Assembly: GCA_037127315.1 (NCBI GenBank)
Contig: JBBBDQ010000350.1
Location: forward strand, 5,946,001-6,010,000
Source: Ascarosepion bandense
Lineage: Eukaryota > Mollusca > Cephalopoda > Sepiida > Sepiidae
DNA: 64,000 nucleotides
Reading direction: 5' to 3'
Shown here: one piece after another, positions 31,468 to 43,563 of the stretch
Layout of the letters: every line of letters starts with the position of its first letter
Numbering within the stretch: the first letter of the stretch is position 1
Position numbers and translations under genes: made by a program
The notes under the pieces: model-generated
Database searches by the model: none
Seen by the model: the letters and a program-made list of their open reading frames with translations, nothing else
What the model was told of the DNA's origin: nothing

Positions 31468-31518
<51 letters not shown>

Positions 31519-32179
31519 GTTCCCTATAGACTTCGAAACGGCTGAACCGATTTTCTTGAAAATTTACACAGTTGTACTACAAGCGTCTGCGAGTGATCTT
31601 AGCTAGGTTTTGTGTCGAGGTACTCCCGACAAATATCGATAATCGAAAAAATCGGTTTATAGAAGGAGTGGTCCGATTTTAATCAAATTTGATACACTCA
31701 TAGACAAAGACATAAGAAACGATATTCAGAAGTTTCAAGGTTGCAGTTCTTACTATAGTGCAGAAAATCGATAATATATATATATATATAAAAGGCAAGA
31801 TGTTTGTGTGTGTGTCTTTTTATCTGCTTGTATGTCTGTATTTTTTCAGCCCTTTTATTTTAGTTTTGCTTCGGGTTTGGCTCTAAGTCGGTATAATTGT
31901 AGTTCTTAGTCTCAGCTATCATACCATTTACTCAGAGAACTTATTTAGCCTTCAAAATTCAGTTTACAACGAAAAAAAACTTATTTGATATCGATACCAG
32001 GAAATCAAAATTTCACTTATATCCATTCATTTTTCTTTCAGTCTACGGTTTCGCTTTAACTGGAAACAACTATTGCTTTTTAGTCTTTCGTGCCAACGTC
32101 CAAAGAGTCTGAGCTCCAGGACCATAGATTAGTTTTAAAGCTTTTATTACACCCGAGCAACGCCGGGCTATACTGCTAG
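31442..32179 (+). mobile_element. Non-autonomous Helitron, copy 2
   Basis: Starts TCTAAACTTATTTATAAATGG after A and ends cccgagcaacgccgggctat + actgCTAG before T. The terminal hairpin (CCCG-A-GC/GC-CGGG) is intact. Highly similar to 21582-22342. No Rep/Hel coding. Confidence 0.92.
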
Positions 32180-32241
32180 TAACCAGTAATTCCAGTTGAA
32201 TCTGGATCCCTAGCATAGGTTAGAAAAGGTTTCCATAATCT

Positions 32242-32943
32242 CATTGTAGTCCGAGCCTTTAATGAAGACAAAAGCAATGTACTCAGAAATACAGCCCACA
32301 ACTCATGAAGTGCTTTATCGATGTAAAATATGTGTGATCTTAGGTTATTTATTTCTTTTATTTTGTGATATCAATCGTGATATTAATGTCTAAAAGGTGG
32401 TGCTTATGTTGTTTTTAGGTCTTTTAGTACTATGTCGTTGGTTCGGCTAATATAGTGGCAGCTTCATTTAAATTTAACGACATTCGGTTCTGATATTTTA
32501 AAAGTAATTGCGATCACCTCTAAAGGTTCATGGAAAGGGGAAAGGGATGACAGAAAAGGGGTGAATGACAGCCAAAGAGAAATAACTTCTTCTGCGAGAA
32601 TAAAAGTTAACGGCTTTTTTTCTATGGGCGGGGAATACCTATGACTAAACAGTAGAGTATATGAAAGACAGTTTCAAAATTCAAAATTAAGCTTAAATTC
32701 TTACAAAAAATTCAGCTGAAAATAGAATACATTGTCAAATATTAGCAACAGGCAAGTTCAAAACACAAACTTACCTCTTCCGAGTGAACGAAAGCGATTT
32801 TGTTTTGTTTTTGACTCATTGTAGTCCGAGCCTTTAAGAAAGACCTTTTGTCTTGTACTCACAAATACAGCCCACAACTCATGAAGTCCTTTATCGATGT
32901 AAAATATGTGTGATCCTAGGTTATTTATTACTTTTATTTTGTC
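32242..32943. repeat. Dispersed repeat, empty copy flanked by 125-bp direct repeats
   Basis: 32242-32366 and 32816-32943 are direct repeats (attgtagtccgagccttta, acagcccacaactcatgaag, ttatcgatgtaaaatatgtg). The 450 bp between them match the 23-kb repeat without its SINE B and 315-bp insertions. Non-coding. Confidence 0.75.
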
Positions 32944-33299
32944 TAGAAAAGTGCTCAGTGGAAAATGGCATGATGCCATTTGTAATATAATTGCTATCAC
33001 TGATAATGATGGTGGGGGCACCACGGCTTTGTGTTTATGTTTGAAGGGTGAGACAGAAAATGGAAGGAGTTGAGAATCACATTTAGATTTTTGGTAATAC
33101 CCTCAATCAGGGAGTATCTAAGCATACTGGATTAGATGACTAACTGCGCCCTCACTGGAAAGTTAACGCTGCTTTTGTCCAGACATGTCACCATGCGGCT
33201 GCGATGGATGTGCCTGGTATACAATTCTGAGACTGGTTTGAATGATGGATATTTTGGACTTTCGTTTAGTTGTAACCAACTGTTACATTTTTTCAGTTC
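32944..33299. other. Unassigned stretch
   Basis: No recognised feature. It precedes a (GAT)-rich array. Confidence 0.45.
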
Positions 33300-33537
33300 T
33301 GCTCCAAGTGGTAAAGATCTTGATAATGGTGATGATGGTATTGGTGGCAACAATGGTGGAACTATAGACGGAATTGATTATAGTACCAAAGTTGATGGTA
33401 GCACTGATATTGATAGTGTTGATAATAGTTCTGATGACGATGTTGTTGTTGGTGTTGGTGATGATGCAGATGGAATTGATGATGGTGTTGATGCTTATGC
33501 TTCTGATGACAGCGCTTTTTTTAATGGTGGTGATGAG
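33300..33537 (+). repeat. (GAT/GGT)-rich trinucleotide array
   Basis: gat, ggt and gtt triplets translate to Asp/Gly/Val-rich peptide in a 162-residue frame (33136-33624). That frame runs on into RTE sequence. It is a microsatellite, not a protein gene. Confidence 0.8.
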
Positions 33538-34348
33538 ATTACTAAAAGACAGGATAATTTCATTGGAAACAAGAAACAGAGTGCTGGATCGCTGTGTGAT
33601 ATATGTTCTTCAGTATGGCAGTGAATGTTGGACGATCTCCTCAAGGGTGAAGGAGAGGCTTGAGGTAGCAGAAATATGGTTTTACAAAGTATGCTTAGGA
33701 TACCATGGACTGAGCACGTGACTAACAACGAGGTGTTGAAGAGGATGGACACGAAGAGAAAACTCGTACTTTATAAAATGAAGAGACAGATGAGGTTTCT
33801 GTGACATCTAATGAGAAAAGAGGGCCTGGAGAATTTAATACCCACAGGACGAATAGAGGGAAATTGAGACAGGAGAGAGTAGTGCGAGACATGCTTGACA
33901 GGGCTGTCGGGTGGGTACCGAAATCATCTCTCAGTTGCGTCTCTGTCATCGAAGACAGAGTGCAGCTCAGTTGTAGCTCCGTCCGCGAGGGCAGGGTTGC
34001 AACTGAGAAAAACTATACTGAACAGATGCCCGGTCCCAGGGAACAGTGTCCCGTGGCCGCGCCACCCCATTGCAGCAGAGGGGTGGACCAGGTGCTCGTC
34101 ATGAGGGGACTGGAGAATTTTTGTCCCTGTGCCCAACCGTACAGGGTCGGGTCCCCACCTTAATAAATGGCCTTGTGTCACATCCCGCTCCCATGGGGGA
34201 GTAGGGTAAATACTATACTTGACAGGACTGAGCAAATGGATGGCAGAGCAGGGTTTGGGAGAGATACCAAGAGGAAGAATTTTGAGAGCGACAAGAGACG
34301 GAACCAAGTAGAAGTCCTGAAGGGACACGGCACATGAAGAAGAAGATG
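33538..34348 (+). mobile_element. RTE LINE 3' region carrying a GC-rich insertion
   Basis: The first part (33538-33905) encodes KDRIISLETRNRVLDRCVIY, YGSECWTISSRVKERLEVAE. The second part (about 34212-34348) resumes with acaggactgagcaaatggat and ends cacggcacatgaagaagaag. Between them a 300-bp GC-rich block with no RTE similarity interrupts the element. Confidence 0.8.
33906..34211. mobile_element. Unidentified GC-rich insertion in RTE
   Basis: Clearly higher GC than its surroundings, with no enzyme motif. Flanks share acttgacaggact/acatgcttgacagggct, consistent with a target-site duplication of about 10 bp. It could be a SINE-like element or a processed RNA fragment. Confidence 0.55.
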
Positions 34349-34404
34349 ATGTTGTTAGTTTTGGTGATGTTGCTGATGTTGATAATGCTGATGCTGTTGG
34401 TGTT

Positions 34405-35060
34405 AATGATTCTTCTTCTTCTATGTGCCTTGTCTCTTCAGGACGTAGGCGATCATGGCCTTCCACGTTTCCCTATCCCTGGTGGCTCTGAGCACGCTTT
34501 CTCCTGTAACATCTTGCAGCCCCCGTTCTGTCACCCACCTGCTCATGCCCTTCAAATATGTTATCCGCTGCTTTCCTCTGTCTCTTTTTTTCCTTCATCT
34601 GGCCTGTTAGTATCAAGTTCTCCAAGCCCTCTTTCCTCATTTCATATCCCAGGAACTTCAGTTCTCTTCCTGATGCTCAATATTAATTTCCATTTCGTTT
34701 CCATTCTATCCAACACTTCGTCATTGCTCACATGCTCGGTCCACAATATCTGTAGAACCACATTTCAGCTGCTTCAATTTTCCCTTCATCTTTGATGATA
34801 TTGTCCAAATTCACTACCATATTGAAGAACTGACATCACATAGCAATCAAGTACTCTCTTCTTTGTTTCTAGTGAAAGTTTCCTGTGTCTAAATAATTTA
34901 CTCAACTTCTGGAACGCATCCTTCGTCATGCCAATTCGCCTTCGGATTTCTGTGTCGCACTTTCTGTCTTCGGTTAGAACACTTCCCAGATATTTAAATT
35001 TTCGTACCTGCTTGATTTTAACATCCTCCACATCCCCCACCTTTGGGCTGTGTGCTTATA
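34405..35060 (-). mobile_element. RTE LINE, C-terminal region, convergent with the previous copy
   Basis: The minus strand ends in (AAG)n at 34409 and encodes KIKQVRKFKYLGSVLTEDRK, CDTEIRRRIGMTKDAFQKLS, KLFRHRKLSLETKKRVLDCY. Broken further downstream. Tail-to-tail with the RTE copy ending at 34348, about 60 bp apart. Confidence 0.85.
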
Positions 35061-35380
35061 ACGCCATTTTCTGTCTGTTTTATCCTGTTCATTTTTTACT
35101 GCCAACTACCCCCTCCCGCTAAATAGTATTTTGTCTCTTTCCTTCACTCTCAGTAACCCTGGATGCTTGAGTGGCTTTATAGACTTTCTTGGTGTGAAAT
35201 GATTAAAAGGTGTTTTTGTGTTGAATTGAAAAGTTCATAAAGTGCAACAGAATATATTAGAAACTTAAAGATAAAATATCAGCCTTTGTCAAAACTAGCA
35301 ATGAATATTCAAGCCTTTATGCCTTTATTTGAGAATATACTGTCCATGTAACTTTCTCCTCTACTGGCTTATCAGTACTA

Positions 35381-35764
35381 CTAGCAGTATAGCCCGGCGT
35401 TGCTCGGGTGTAATGAAAACTTTAAAACTAATCCATATTCCTATAGCTCAGACTCTTTGGACGTTAGCACGAAAGACTAAAAAGCAATAGTTGTTTCCAG
35501 TTAAAGTGAAACCGTAGACTGAAAGAAAAATGAATGGATATAAGTCAAATTTTGATTTCCTGGTATCGATATCAAATAAGATTTTTTCGTTGTAAACTGA
35601 ATTTTGAAGGCTAAATAAGTTCTCTGAGTAAATGGTATTATGGCTGAGACTAAGAACTACAATTATACCGACTTAGGGCCAAACCCGAAGCAAAACTAAA
35701 ATAAAAGGGCTGAAAAAAATACAGACATACAGGCAGATAAAAAGACACACACACAAACATCTTG

Positions 35765-35819
<55 letters not shown>

Positions 35820-36124
35820 CGATTTTCTGCACTATAGTAAGAACTGCAACCTTGAAACTTCTGAATATCGTTTCTTATGTCTTTGTCTATGAGTGTATCA
35901 AATTTGATTAAAATCGGACCACTCCTTCTATAAACCGATTTTTTCGATTATCGATATTTGTCGGGGGTACCTCGACACAAAACCTAACTAAGATCACTCG
36001 CAGGCGCTTATAGTACAACTGTGTAAATTTTCAATAAAATCGGTTCAGCCGTTTCGGAGTCTATAGGTAACGGACACACAGACACACACACACAGACAAA
36101 GTTCCATTTATAAATAACTTTAGA
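35381..36124 (-). mobile_element. Non-autonomous Helitron, copy 3
   Basis: Reverse orientation: CTAG at 35381, hairpin agcccggcgttgctcgggt, 5' end TCTAAAGTTATTTATAAATGG at 36124, flanked by A and T as expected. (TA)n at 35768-35817. No ORF. Confidence 0.92.
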
Positions 36125-36904
36125 TAATTATTACAAAGATGTCTGTGACAAAACATACAACCGTGGATAAAATGCTGAAAAACAAAACCAGCTGAGACCA
36201 GGTTTCGAACTCGGTTCTTTTATCTTAGCTTTCAATCAGAACGCCTCTTTGTGTCCCTTAGAATTATTCAGACACATATCACATATGTTCCAAGTTCAAG
36301 TAAGAAAACAAGCAAATCATATTTAAAAAAGTTGGTAGTCTAGAAATCTTTTCGAATATTGTGTGGATATGTACATTGTTCTATTATCAAATATGTCGTT
36401 AAGACAATCGAACGGAAAGTAAAAAGAAATCAACCAGCATTTTCTATCAAAGATGATTAGCAGGCGGAAAATCCCATTGGATTTATCAATACGGACATTA
36501 AAATGAAATTTACGGCATTTATCAATAAAGCCAGTAAAACGTCGCCTATTATCGACGAAGAAATCGTTTGCAACGTGATCGGTAAATGTTTGTTGTGTAA
36601 ATGCAACCTATGAAAGAGCGAGGGTTACAGTATTTTTCTGGTCCTCAGAGGACAGTCAAGGATTCGCTCAGCTTTCCTAGAAGATATTTAAGAACTTTTA
36701 TGAAAATAACCGGTTGTTGCATACAAACAATTTCCACATTTCACAGAAGACATTAAAGAAAATTTATGTAAAAAATAGGTTTCAAAATAAATTTCCCGCC
36801 CTATAATGGGTGCCAAAAGAAAACCTGGCTTGTGAGAGGACTACGTTCATGATGCCTGTTGCCGCATCTACGCTACACTTAGAAAAAAACATGTCGGACA
36901 TCTC
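36125..36904. other. Unassigned stretch
   Basis: No recognised gene. A weak tRNA-like B-box sequence lies near 36200 on minus. Confidence 0.4.
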
Positions 36905-37040
36905 GACGTGGTTAGCAATGGTTAGCAAGTCTTCTCACTAAAACAATTCCGACTGAGTAACGAGTTCAATTCTCATTGAGTGCCCCACTCTTCCGGCCTT
37001 AGCCCTACACACAGAAAAACTTTGGTCACTTTGACGTGCT
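36905..37040 (+). mobile_element. tRNA-like SINE family C, single unit
   Basis: caatggttagcaagtcttct, gagttcaattctcattgagt and cttccggccttagccctac match the units of the tandem array at 38440-39090. tRNA-like A and B boxes are recognisable. Confidence 0.65.
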
Positions 37041-37159
37041 TGAGGAGCCTGACTCATTTGATCCATTATTTCTGAGTTATGCCAAGATTAAAAAATAATA
37101 GATTAATGAGCTGATGTAAACTGTCGTCGTTCTCGTTATTGTTGTAGAAGTATTGATTG

Positions 37160-37378
37160 ATTTTTTACGGTTTATGAGGAGGTTGTCCAGCATTCAATGC
37201 CGTAAAAAAAGAACTGGTATCGCATATCAATCCAGCACCTTTTTCTTTATTTTTAATGAATCTTTTTTCCTATCCGCAGCACCTTGCCTAGGTTCATGGA
37301 ATATGACTTTCGCTCGTCCAACGCGCATTTGAATCTCGGTGTCGCATTTTCCATCCTCTGTTGGAAAACGCTTCATTG
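37160..37378 (-). mobile_element. RTE LINE fragment, highly decayed
   Basis: The minus strand retains aaaatgcgacaccgagattc (CDTEI region) and cattgaatgctggacaacct (CWT region). No usable frame. Confidence 0.65.
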
Positions 37379-37382
37379 GGCA

Positions 37383-37555
37383 TTAAGAACGTTTTTGTCG
37401 GAAGTAAGATTTTTGTTACTAACATGAAGGCAGTCAAAAAATAATTAAATATTAACTACTTTATTCAATGTGCCAAGTAAACATTTGGGTAATATCAGAA
37501 CAGTATTTCTGCGAATATATTCTTTAAATTTATGAAAACCAGTCATTAAACCACC

Positions 37556-37597
<42 letters not shown>

Positions 37598-37641
37598 GCG
37601 TCCTGGTCAGCTTCTATTCAAACCACTCCCATAAAATCCCA
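37383..37641. repeat. Dispersed repeat with internal GATA array, copy 1
   Basis: attaagaacgtttttgtcgg to accactcccataaaatc, with (gata)n at 37556-37597. Almost identical to 40452-40712, differing by a few substitutions and array length. Confidence 0.85.
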
Positions 37642-37764
37642 TAAAACTCCGCTAGGCAATAGTTACCAATAATAACAAACGCAGTTCACAAATTTGCAAT
37701 ACGGTTCTATGACAACAGAACCATGTATTCAAATACGGATTTTTATGTCAACACAAAATAAAAT

Positions 37765-38092
<328 letters not shown>

Positions 38093-38439
38093 CTACTTAT
38101 GCTTTATTTTAAAGAATAAAATTAAAATCCATATAATGGCGGTAATATACATGGTAAACATTAGCTTCTTTTTACTCTATATTTCCGTGCTAGACATTTG
38201 GATAAAATGGCCTCCCATGTGCGCCAGAGATAATCCGCAGTACACCACAAGAGACAATCTGCCACAAGACGTACATGTGTATGTAAACGTGTTAAATTAA
38301 ATATTCAAAAATACACGTTATTATTTTTTATAATAATTCGGGCATATTTACGGCCACACAACGTTCATCTGCGCCATAATACGCATTAAAATAAATATCT
38401 ACGAATGTAATAACATACATATGGAATAGTTTTGGTCCT

Positions 38440-39090
38440 TTTAACTTAGTGTAATGGTTAACCAGCGTGTCTCACTAGATCAATCCCGACTGAGTAGTGA
38501 GTTCGATTCTCACTGAGTACCCCACACTTCCGGACTTGACACTAAGCTTAGAAAATGTTTGGCAACTTTGAAGTTGTATAATTGTTAAAGAGCCTGTTTC
38601 GCTAGATCAATTATTACTAAGTAGTGAGTTCGATCCTCACTGGACTTACACAGTTTCGGCTTTGTGCCACGTCTAAGCTACATTTAGAAAAATCACTATT
38701 GGACACCACGACGTGATGTAATGGTTAACAAGCTTGTCTCGCTAGGTCAATCCCGACTGAGTCGTGATTTCGATTCTCACTGAGTGCCCCACTCTTCTGG
38801 CTTTAACACTACACGTAGGAAATCTTTATTCACTTCGACCTGGTGTAATGGTTAAGAAGCCTGCCTTGATAGATCAATTACAACTGAATAGTGGATTTTA
38901 TCCTCACTGGGCACACTTTTAGATTCGTGCCACATCTAGGCTGCATTTAGAAAACATTTTGATCACCTCGACGTGGTGTAATGGTTAGCAAGTTTGTCCC
39001 GCTATAGTAATGAGTAATGAATTTGATCCTCACTAGGTGACACATACTTTCGACCTTGTACCACATCTAAGCTAGTGTTTAGGGAAATCA
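38440..39090 (+). repeat. Tandem array of five tRNA-like SINE C units
   Basis: gtaatggtta (or its variant) recurs at 38451, 38578, 38718, 38844 and 38978, spacings 127, 140, 126 and 134 bp. Each unit has an A-box-like tggtgtaatggtta, a B-box-like gatttcgattctc, and a linker with tgccacatctaagct and tttagaaa. Single units occur at 36905 and 46625. Confidence 0.85.
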
Positions 39091-39923
39091 CCATATGAAA
39101 TTGTCTGTGCTGCTCTATATTTGAATTTTAACAGTCATTAAATTTAAACTAAAAAAATATTTTTGAATGAAAAAATATTTTCATAAATCATTTTAGCAAC
39201 GTCATTTTAAGTCGACGTTCAAAACGGAGAAACTCGAGAGAAAAAAACAAAAAAACAAATGCTTCATCAAAACTGCTGATGAAAAAGAAATCCTGATTTA
39301 AGAAACTTATATTTGACTTAGGCGAATAATCTTTTATTGATTTTTTAAGGGAAAAAAATCAAGCAAAGTGACGTGTAAGAAGATATAAAACCACGATGAA
39401 TAAATAATCAGACAGTCGCATTAAATACCTACATTTCAGTAGATGTCAGTTTCCATATATATCTCTATGAGTGTTTGTGGTTTATGAATGTATGTGTGTG
39501 CCATAAGTAAACACACAAGAAACTGTATGTATTTATCAGTAGAGAGAGAGACCTACCAGCGATAACAAAGAGATAAATAAATATACATTATACACTTACT
39601 TATACATATTCATATGTCTATATTACGTACAGACGTAACTAAGCATTTTTGTATATAATTAACAATGTGCGATTTATAAAAGCAAAGTAGACGTTTTGAT
39701 ATTTAATCAGGTTTTCATATTCATGAAGGCGGATTATTAATTTTATTGAAAAAGTGAAACAAAAATAATCTAAATTTTCTGATTAAGTGAGGTGACTTTT
39801 TTATTTCAGATTTCTAACCAACATCAAATGTGATTTTATATATTATATATCGTATCATATATTATATACAGATACATGTATTAAATGTCACTACATATAT
39901 TATATACTACTTTATATAATATA
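39091..39923. other. AT-rich spacer
   Basis: No recognised feature; a short GA run near 39540. Confidence 0.5.
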
Positions 39924-40388
39924 TCAGTCAGTTAAGTACCATACGTGATACACGCTTAGGCGATCATGTCTCGAAAGAAACATGACTGATTGGGCAGAAG
40001 ATTATCTCGCAGTAGGTTACCATTACTTTTTTGTGGTAGACTGGTTGCCAGCCACGTCTATATAACCCAATCTGTCCTGTTATTTAACTCATTACTGGTG
40101 GTTAAGAGACAGGTTAATACCTTTCCCAAGGGTATTTGCGCGTCAGTGAATGCAAGGAATTCAACCGGAATTTGAACTCGGCTCCCCGATCTCTAATTCC
40201 GAGCCAATATCCACTGCACCACAAAGCACATCCTTTTCCACAGTAGGCTGCTATTACTTTCTGCAGTAGACTGGTTGCCAACCAAGGCTATAGAACCCAA
40301 TCTGTTCTGCTATATAACCCATAGTTTGAGGGAGAAGAGGTACTTTCCAAGGGTATTTGTACGTAAATGAATGCAACGAATTAAAGTT
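39924..40388 (-). mobile_element. SINE family A, full copy followed by a truncated copy
   Basis: 39924-40231 is full length on minus (head tgctttgtggtgcagtggat, B box gagttcaaattccgg, tail hairpin near 39970). 40239-40388 is the middle of a second copy in the same orientation. Confidence 0.85.
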
Positions 40389-40451
40389 CTATATACTAGT
40401 TCAATAAAAAGTAGTTATAAATTTTAATACATATGTGGATATATTTTCTGA

Positions 40452-40624
40452 TTAAGAACGTTTTTGTCGGAAGTAAGATCTTTGTTACTGACATGAAGGC
40501 AGTCAAAAAATAATTAAATATTAACTACTTTATTCAATGTGTCAAGTAAACATGTAGATAATATCAAAACAGTATTTCTGCGAATATATTCTTTAAATTT
40601 ATGAAAACCAGTCATTAAACCACC

Positions 40625-40671
<47 letters not shown>

Positions 40672-40712
40672 CGTCCTGGTCAACTTCTATTCAAACCACT
40701 CCCATAAAATCA
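40452..40712. repeat. Dispersed repeat with internal GATA array, copy 2
   Basis: Near-identical to 37383-37641, same orientation, with (gata)n at 40626-40669. Confidence 0.85.
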
Positions 40713-40989
40713 AATCTGATATAATTATAGGTTTCTAATTAAGAATATTAAGAATTTATAGTACCCAATAAATACTCATAGAAGAATTACACACAGAAAA
40801 CATTCAAAAACCTCCTATATCCTTATCACTTCATCCACAATGTAAAGCGAAAGACACAACAAATACACGACAGCAACAAAAATAACAACATTAAACACAA
40901 TAATAAATTAAACAAAATTATACATATCACTACCTACCAACTCCATAACATCCACTATCTGGAATAACTTATTCAACCTAAAAAACATC

Positions 40990-41345
40990 ACGACCACCAC
41001 CGAAACCATTATGGACATAATCAAACTAAAATACACTCATAACAATGATAATTCAGAAGCAGGCATATATAAAATAAATTACCAAAACTGTCCCTCACAA
41101 TACATTGGGTAAACATGTAGAATGTTTTAAAAAATGTATATATGAACACAAAAGAGACCTCATAAATAAGAACTTACAAATGCACTAGTCAAACACAGAA
41201 ATAAATTCAACCACAATTTTCATCTAAAAATGCCACACTTATCAAAAGAGAAAATAATTTACCCTGAATAAAACCTCGACAGTGTTACCGTCGAATATTA
41301 TCAAAATATCGATCTACGCCAGGGTGTTTTCCTAATCTCGACTCT
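40990..41345 (+). pseudogene. GIY-YIG endonuclease relic of a different Penelope family
   Basis: Frame shows the signature AGIYKINYQNCPSQYIG (about 41060-41109), then in shifted frames CIYEHKRDLINKN, ALVKHRNKFNHNFHLK and LIKRE. GIY, YIG and the following E-H region are all recognisable. Several stops and frameshifts. The sequence differs from the nuclease at 13.2, 28.9 and 60.6 kb, so it belongs to another family. Upstream RT is not recognisable. Confidence 0.75.
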
Positions 41346-41599
41346 CTTGAATAAATATTACTTTCGCAAGCCAACATACACAACTATGTTACAAAAAAAA
41401 AAAAGAAAAGTGTTAAATTCATCACTTCAGCTTTATACCATGACAAACTAATCAGAATCGAAATAATATTTTTAAAAAATGGAATATTAACCAGATTTTG
41501 AATTAAGATATATTGAACCTTCCTCGTGCCTTGACCGTCTTTTCAACATACATGAACATTCAAGAACGTTCTCAAAGTTTTGCGTCTGTATATATAAAT

Positions 41600-41907
41600 G
41601 TGCGTTGTGGTGCAGTGGATATCGGCATCGAAAGAGAAATCGGGGTGACGAGTTCGAATTCCAGTTGAATTCCATGCACTCACTTACGTGCAAATACCGT
41701 TGGAAAAGGTATTAATCTGTCTCTTAACCTCCAGTTATGGGTTAAATAACAGGACAGATTGGGTTCTATAGCCTTGGCTGGTAACCAGTCTACCGCAGAA
41801 AGTAATGGCAACTTACTACAGGATAATCTTCTGTCCAGTCAATCATGTCTCTTCCGAGACATGATCTCTTAAGCGTGTATCACGTATGGCACTTAACTGA
41901 TTGACAT
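41600..41907 (+). mobile_element. SINE family A, full length
   Basis: tRNA-like head tgcgttgtggtgcagtggat with B box gagttcgaattccag, conserved body gttatgggttaaataacagg and gcaacttactac, and tail with the atgtctcttccgagacat hairpin ending ggcacttaactgattga. About 305 bp. Confidence 0.92.
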
Positions 41908-41999
41908 ATAAATAAGTGCAGCATGTCTTGATAAAATACCTCAAAGGACAAAACGCATCGGCTACGATACAGGTTTTCTCCTTGTCACTTTTTTATTCG

Positions 42000-42041
<42 letters not shown>

Positions 42042-42050
42042 TGAACAGAC

Positions 42051-42121
<71 letters not shown>

Positions 42122-42122
42122 T
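42000..42122. repeat. GATA microsatellite
   Basis: (gata)n in two blocks separated by tgaacagacata. Confidence 0.98.
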
Positions 42123-42779
42123 GAACAGACTGAGATAAATAGAAAGGTATGAACAAACTTAAAGTGATATGTGCCTGAAGGTAAAAAAAATGTTATTACG
42201 TTTTTTTTATAGCTATGCACCAAAACGAATATAGATGTTCATGTAAAACACACACAAAATACTTTTATTTGCAGTTTCTAATTTTAACCTTTGAAAAACA
42301 AATTCTTCAAATAAAATTATCTTTGTCCTCATCTTCCGTTCAATATACGGGTGCGTTTAAATTCGTTTGCGGCTTTCTGGCGACAGATTTGGATTTTTCT
42401 CTTCTTATAAAGTTATCGCCCTTTTTGTTCTTTTGTCTCTTTTCGCCTTTCTCTCGCACGCAACGCCATTAACTTCTCTCACGCAACAGAAAAACACGCG
42501 TTTCTCCTTCACCTAGAAGAAATTTTTTATCTCTTTATTTTCTTTTCTTTTTTTTTTTCCTTATGAATCTCCATTCATAATGTCTAATAATTCGACCGGA
42601 CTTCATAGCCTTTGAATATCTTAGATTACACATTGTCATTATTCATATTATTTATAATTTTTGACAGTATTTGAAATAGTCGTCTTAGAATAAGGACTTA
42701 ATAATTGTGATAAACAAGGCAAGACGAATGAAATACATGATCAAAATTTATATTCTTGTCAATATTCGTTTTCCATGCA
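42123..42779. other. Unassigned stretch
   Basis: No recognised feature. Confidence 0.45.
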
Positions 42780-43016
42780 CCGTTTCTCTTCACAACGCTA
42801 GCGATTATGGCTCTTCACAACTTCCTATCCTTTGTTGCTCTTGGCGTTGTTTTGTCTTTCTTATCACTACCCTCTTCTTGATCTGCCACCCATTTAAACA
42901 AGCTCGTTTCTTTCCCACCTTTTTTCCCGATTTTAACATCTCCTGTGAGTGACAAATGCACCAAACCTTCTTTCCTGCTTATGTATCCCCGATGTTTCAA
43001 GAGTCTCTTTCAGATT
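42780..43016 (-). mobile_element. RTE LINE 3' fragment, decayed
   Basis: The minus strand includes agagcaacaaaggatagga and gagccataatcgctagcg, the RTE tail (RATRDR.....MIA). Similar to 61440-61530. Confidence 0.65.
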
Positions 43017-43505
43017 TTAACTATACTTTTTCTTATTGCTATTTTTATCTAATATTAGTAGTGATTTAAATAAACGTTGTGCTGTAGTTCCGATCGAAGA
43101 AGTTTTGACAGCCAGACAGGAAGTTAATATTTTTATGGCTAAAAGCCAAATTATGAAAATGTGTCTGTGCGCAGATAGGCTCCATGAAGGCTTCCGGTTA
43201 GCATAAAAAAATAAAAAATATATTTCTTTCAGCCAATCAAACAGCCTCGCGATAAGTTCGAGAAAAGGATGGTTCGGAGCCGATTTTATCCTGAGATCAG
43301 GAATAAATAAAGACAGATAACTGAGTTAAGAAGTGAGGAGGTCTGCCGAAGTTATTTCTACCATTTTCCACGGCTGGTAGTCTACTGCTACCAAACACAC
43401 CCTCACCTGTACTCACGCAGAGAAGTTTGTCTTGTCGCCATTAAACACCGTAAATAATCATTTTATTTATTTTTCTGCATTAAAGTTTAAAATAAATGCA
43501 GACTT
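43017..43505. other. Unassigned stretch
   Basis: No recognised feature. Confidence 0.45.
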
Positions 43506-43507
43506 TA

Positions 43508-43509
<2 letters not shown>

Positions 43510-43562
<53 letters not shown>
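43510..43562. repeat. (CA)n microsatellite
   Basis: Pure ca run. Confidence 0.99.

Positions 43563-43563
<1 letters not shown>

Noticed and set aside
33136..33624. 162-residue Asp/Gly-rich frame
   Set aside because: It is a GAT/GGT microsatellite running into RTE sequence. No independent protein motif.
36190..36262. tRNA-like sequence with B box gagttcgaaacc (minus)
   Set aside because: No convincing A box or cloverleaf, and no second copy in the window.
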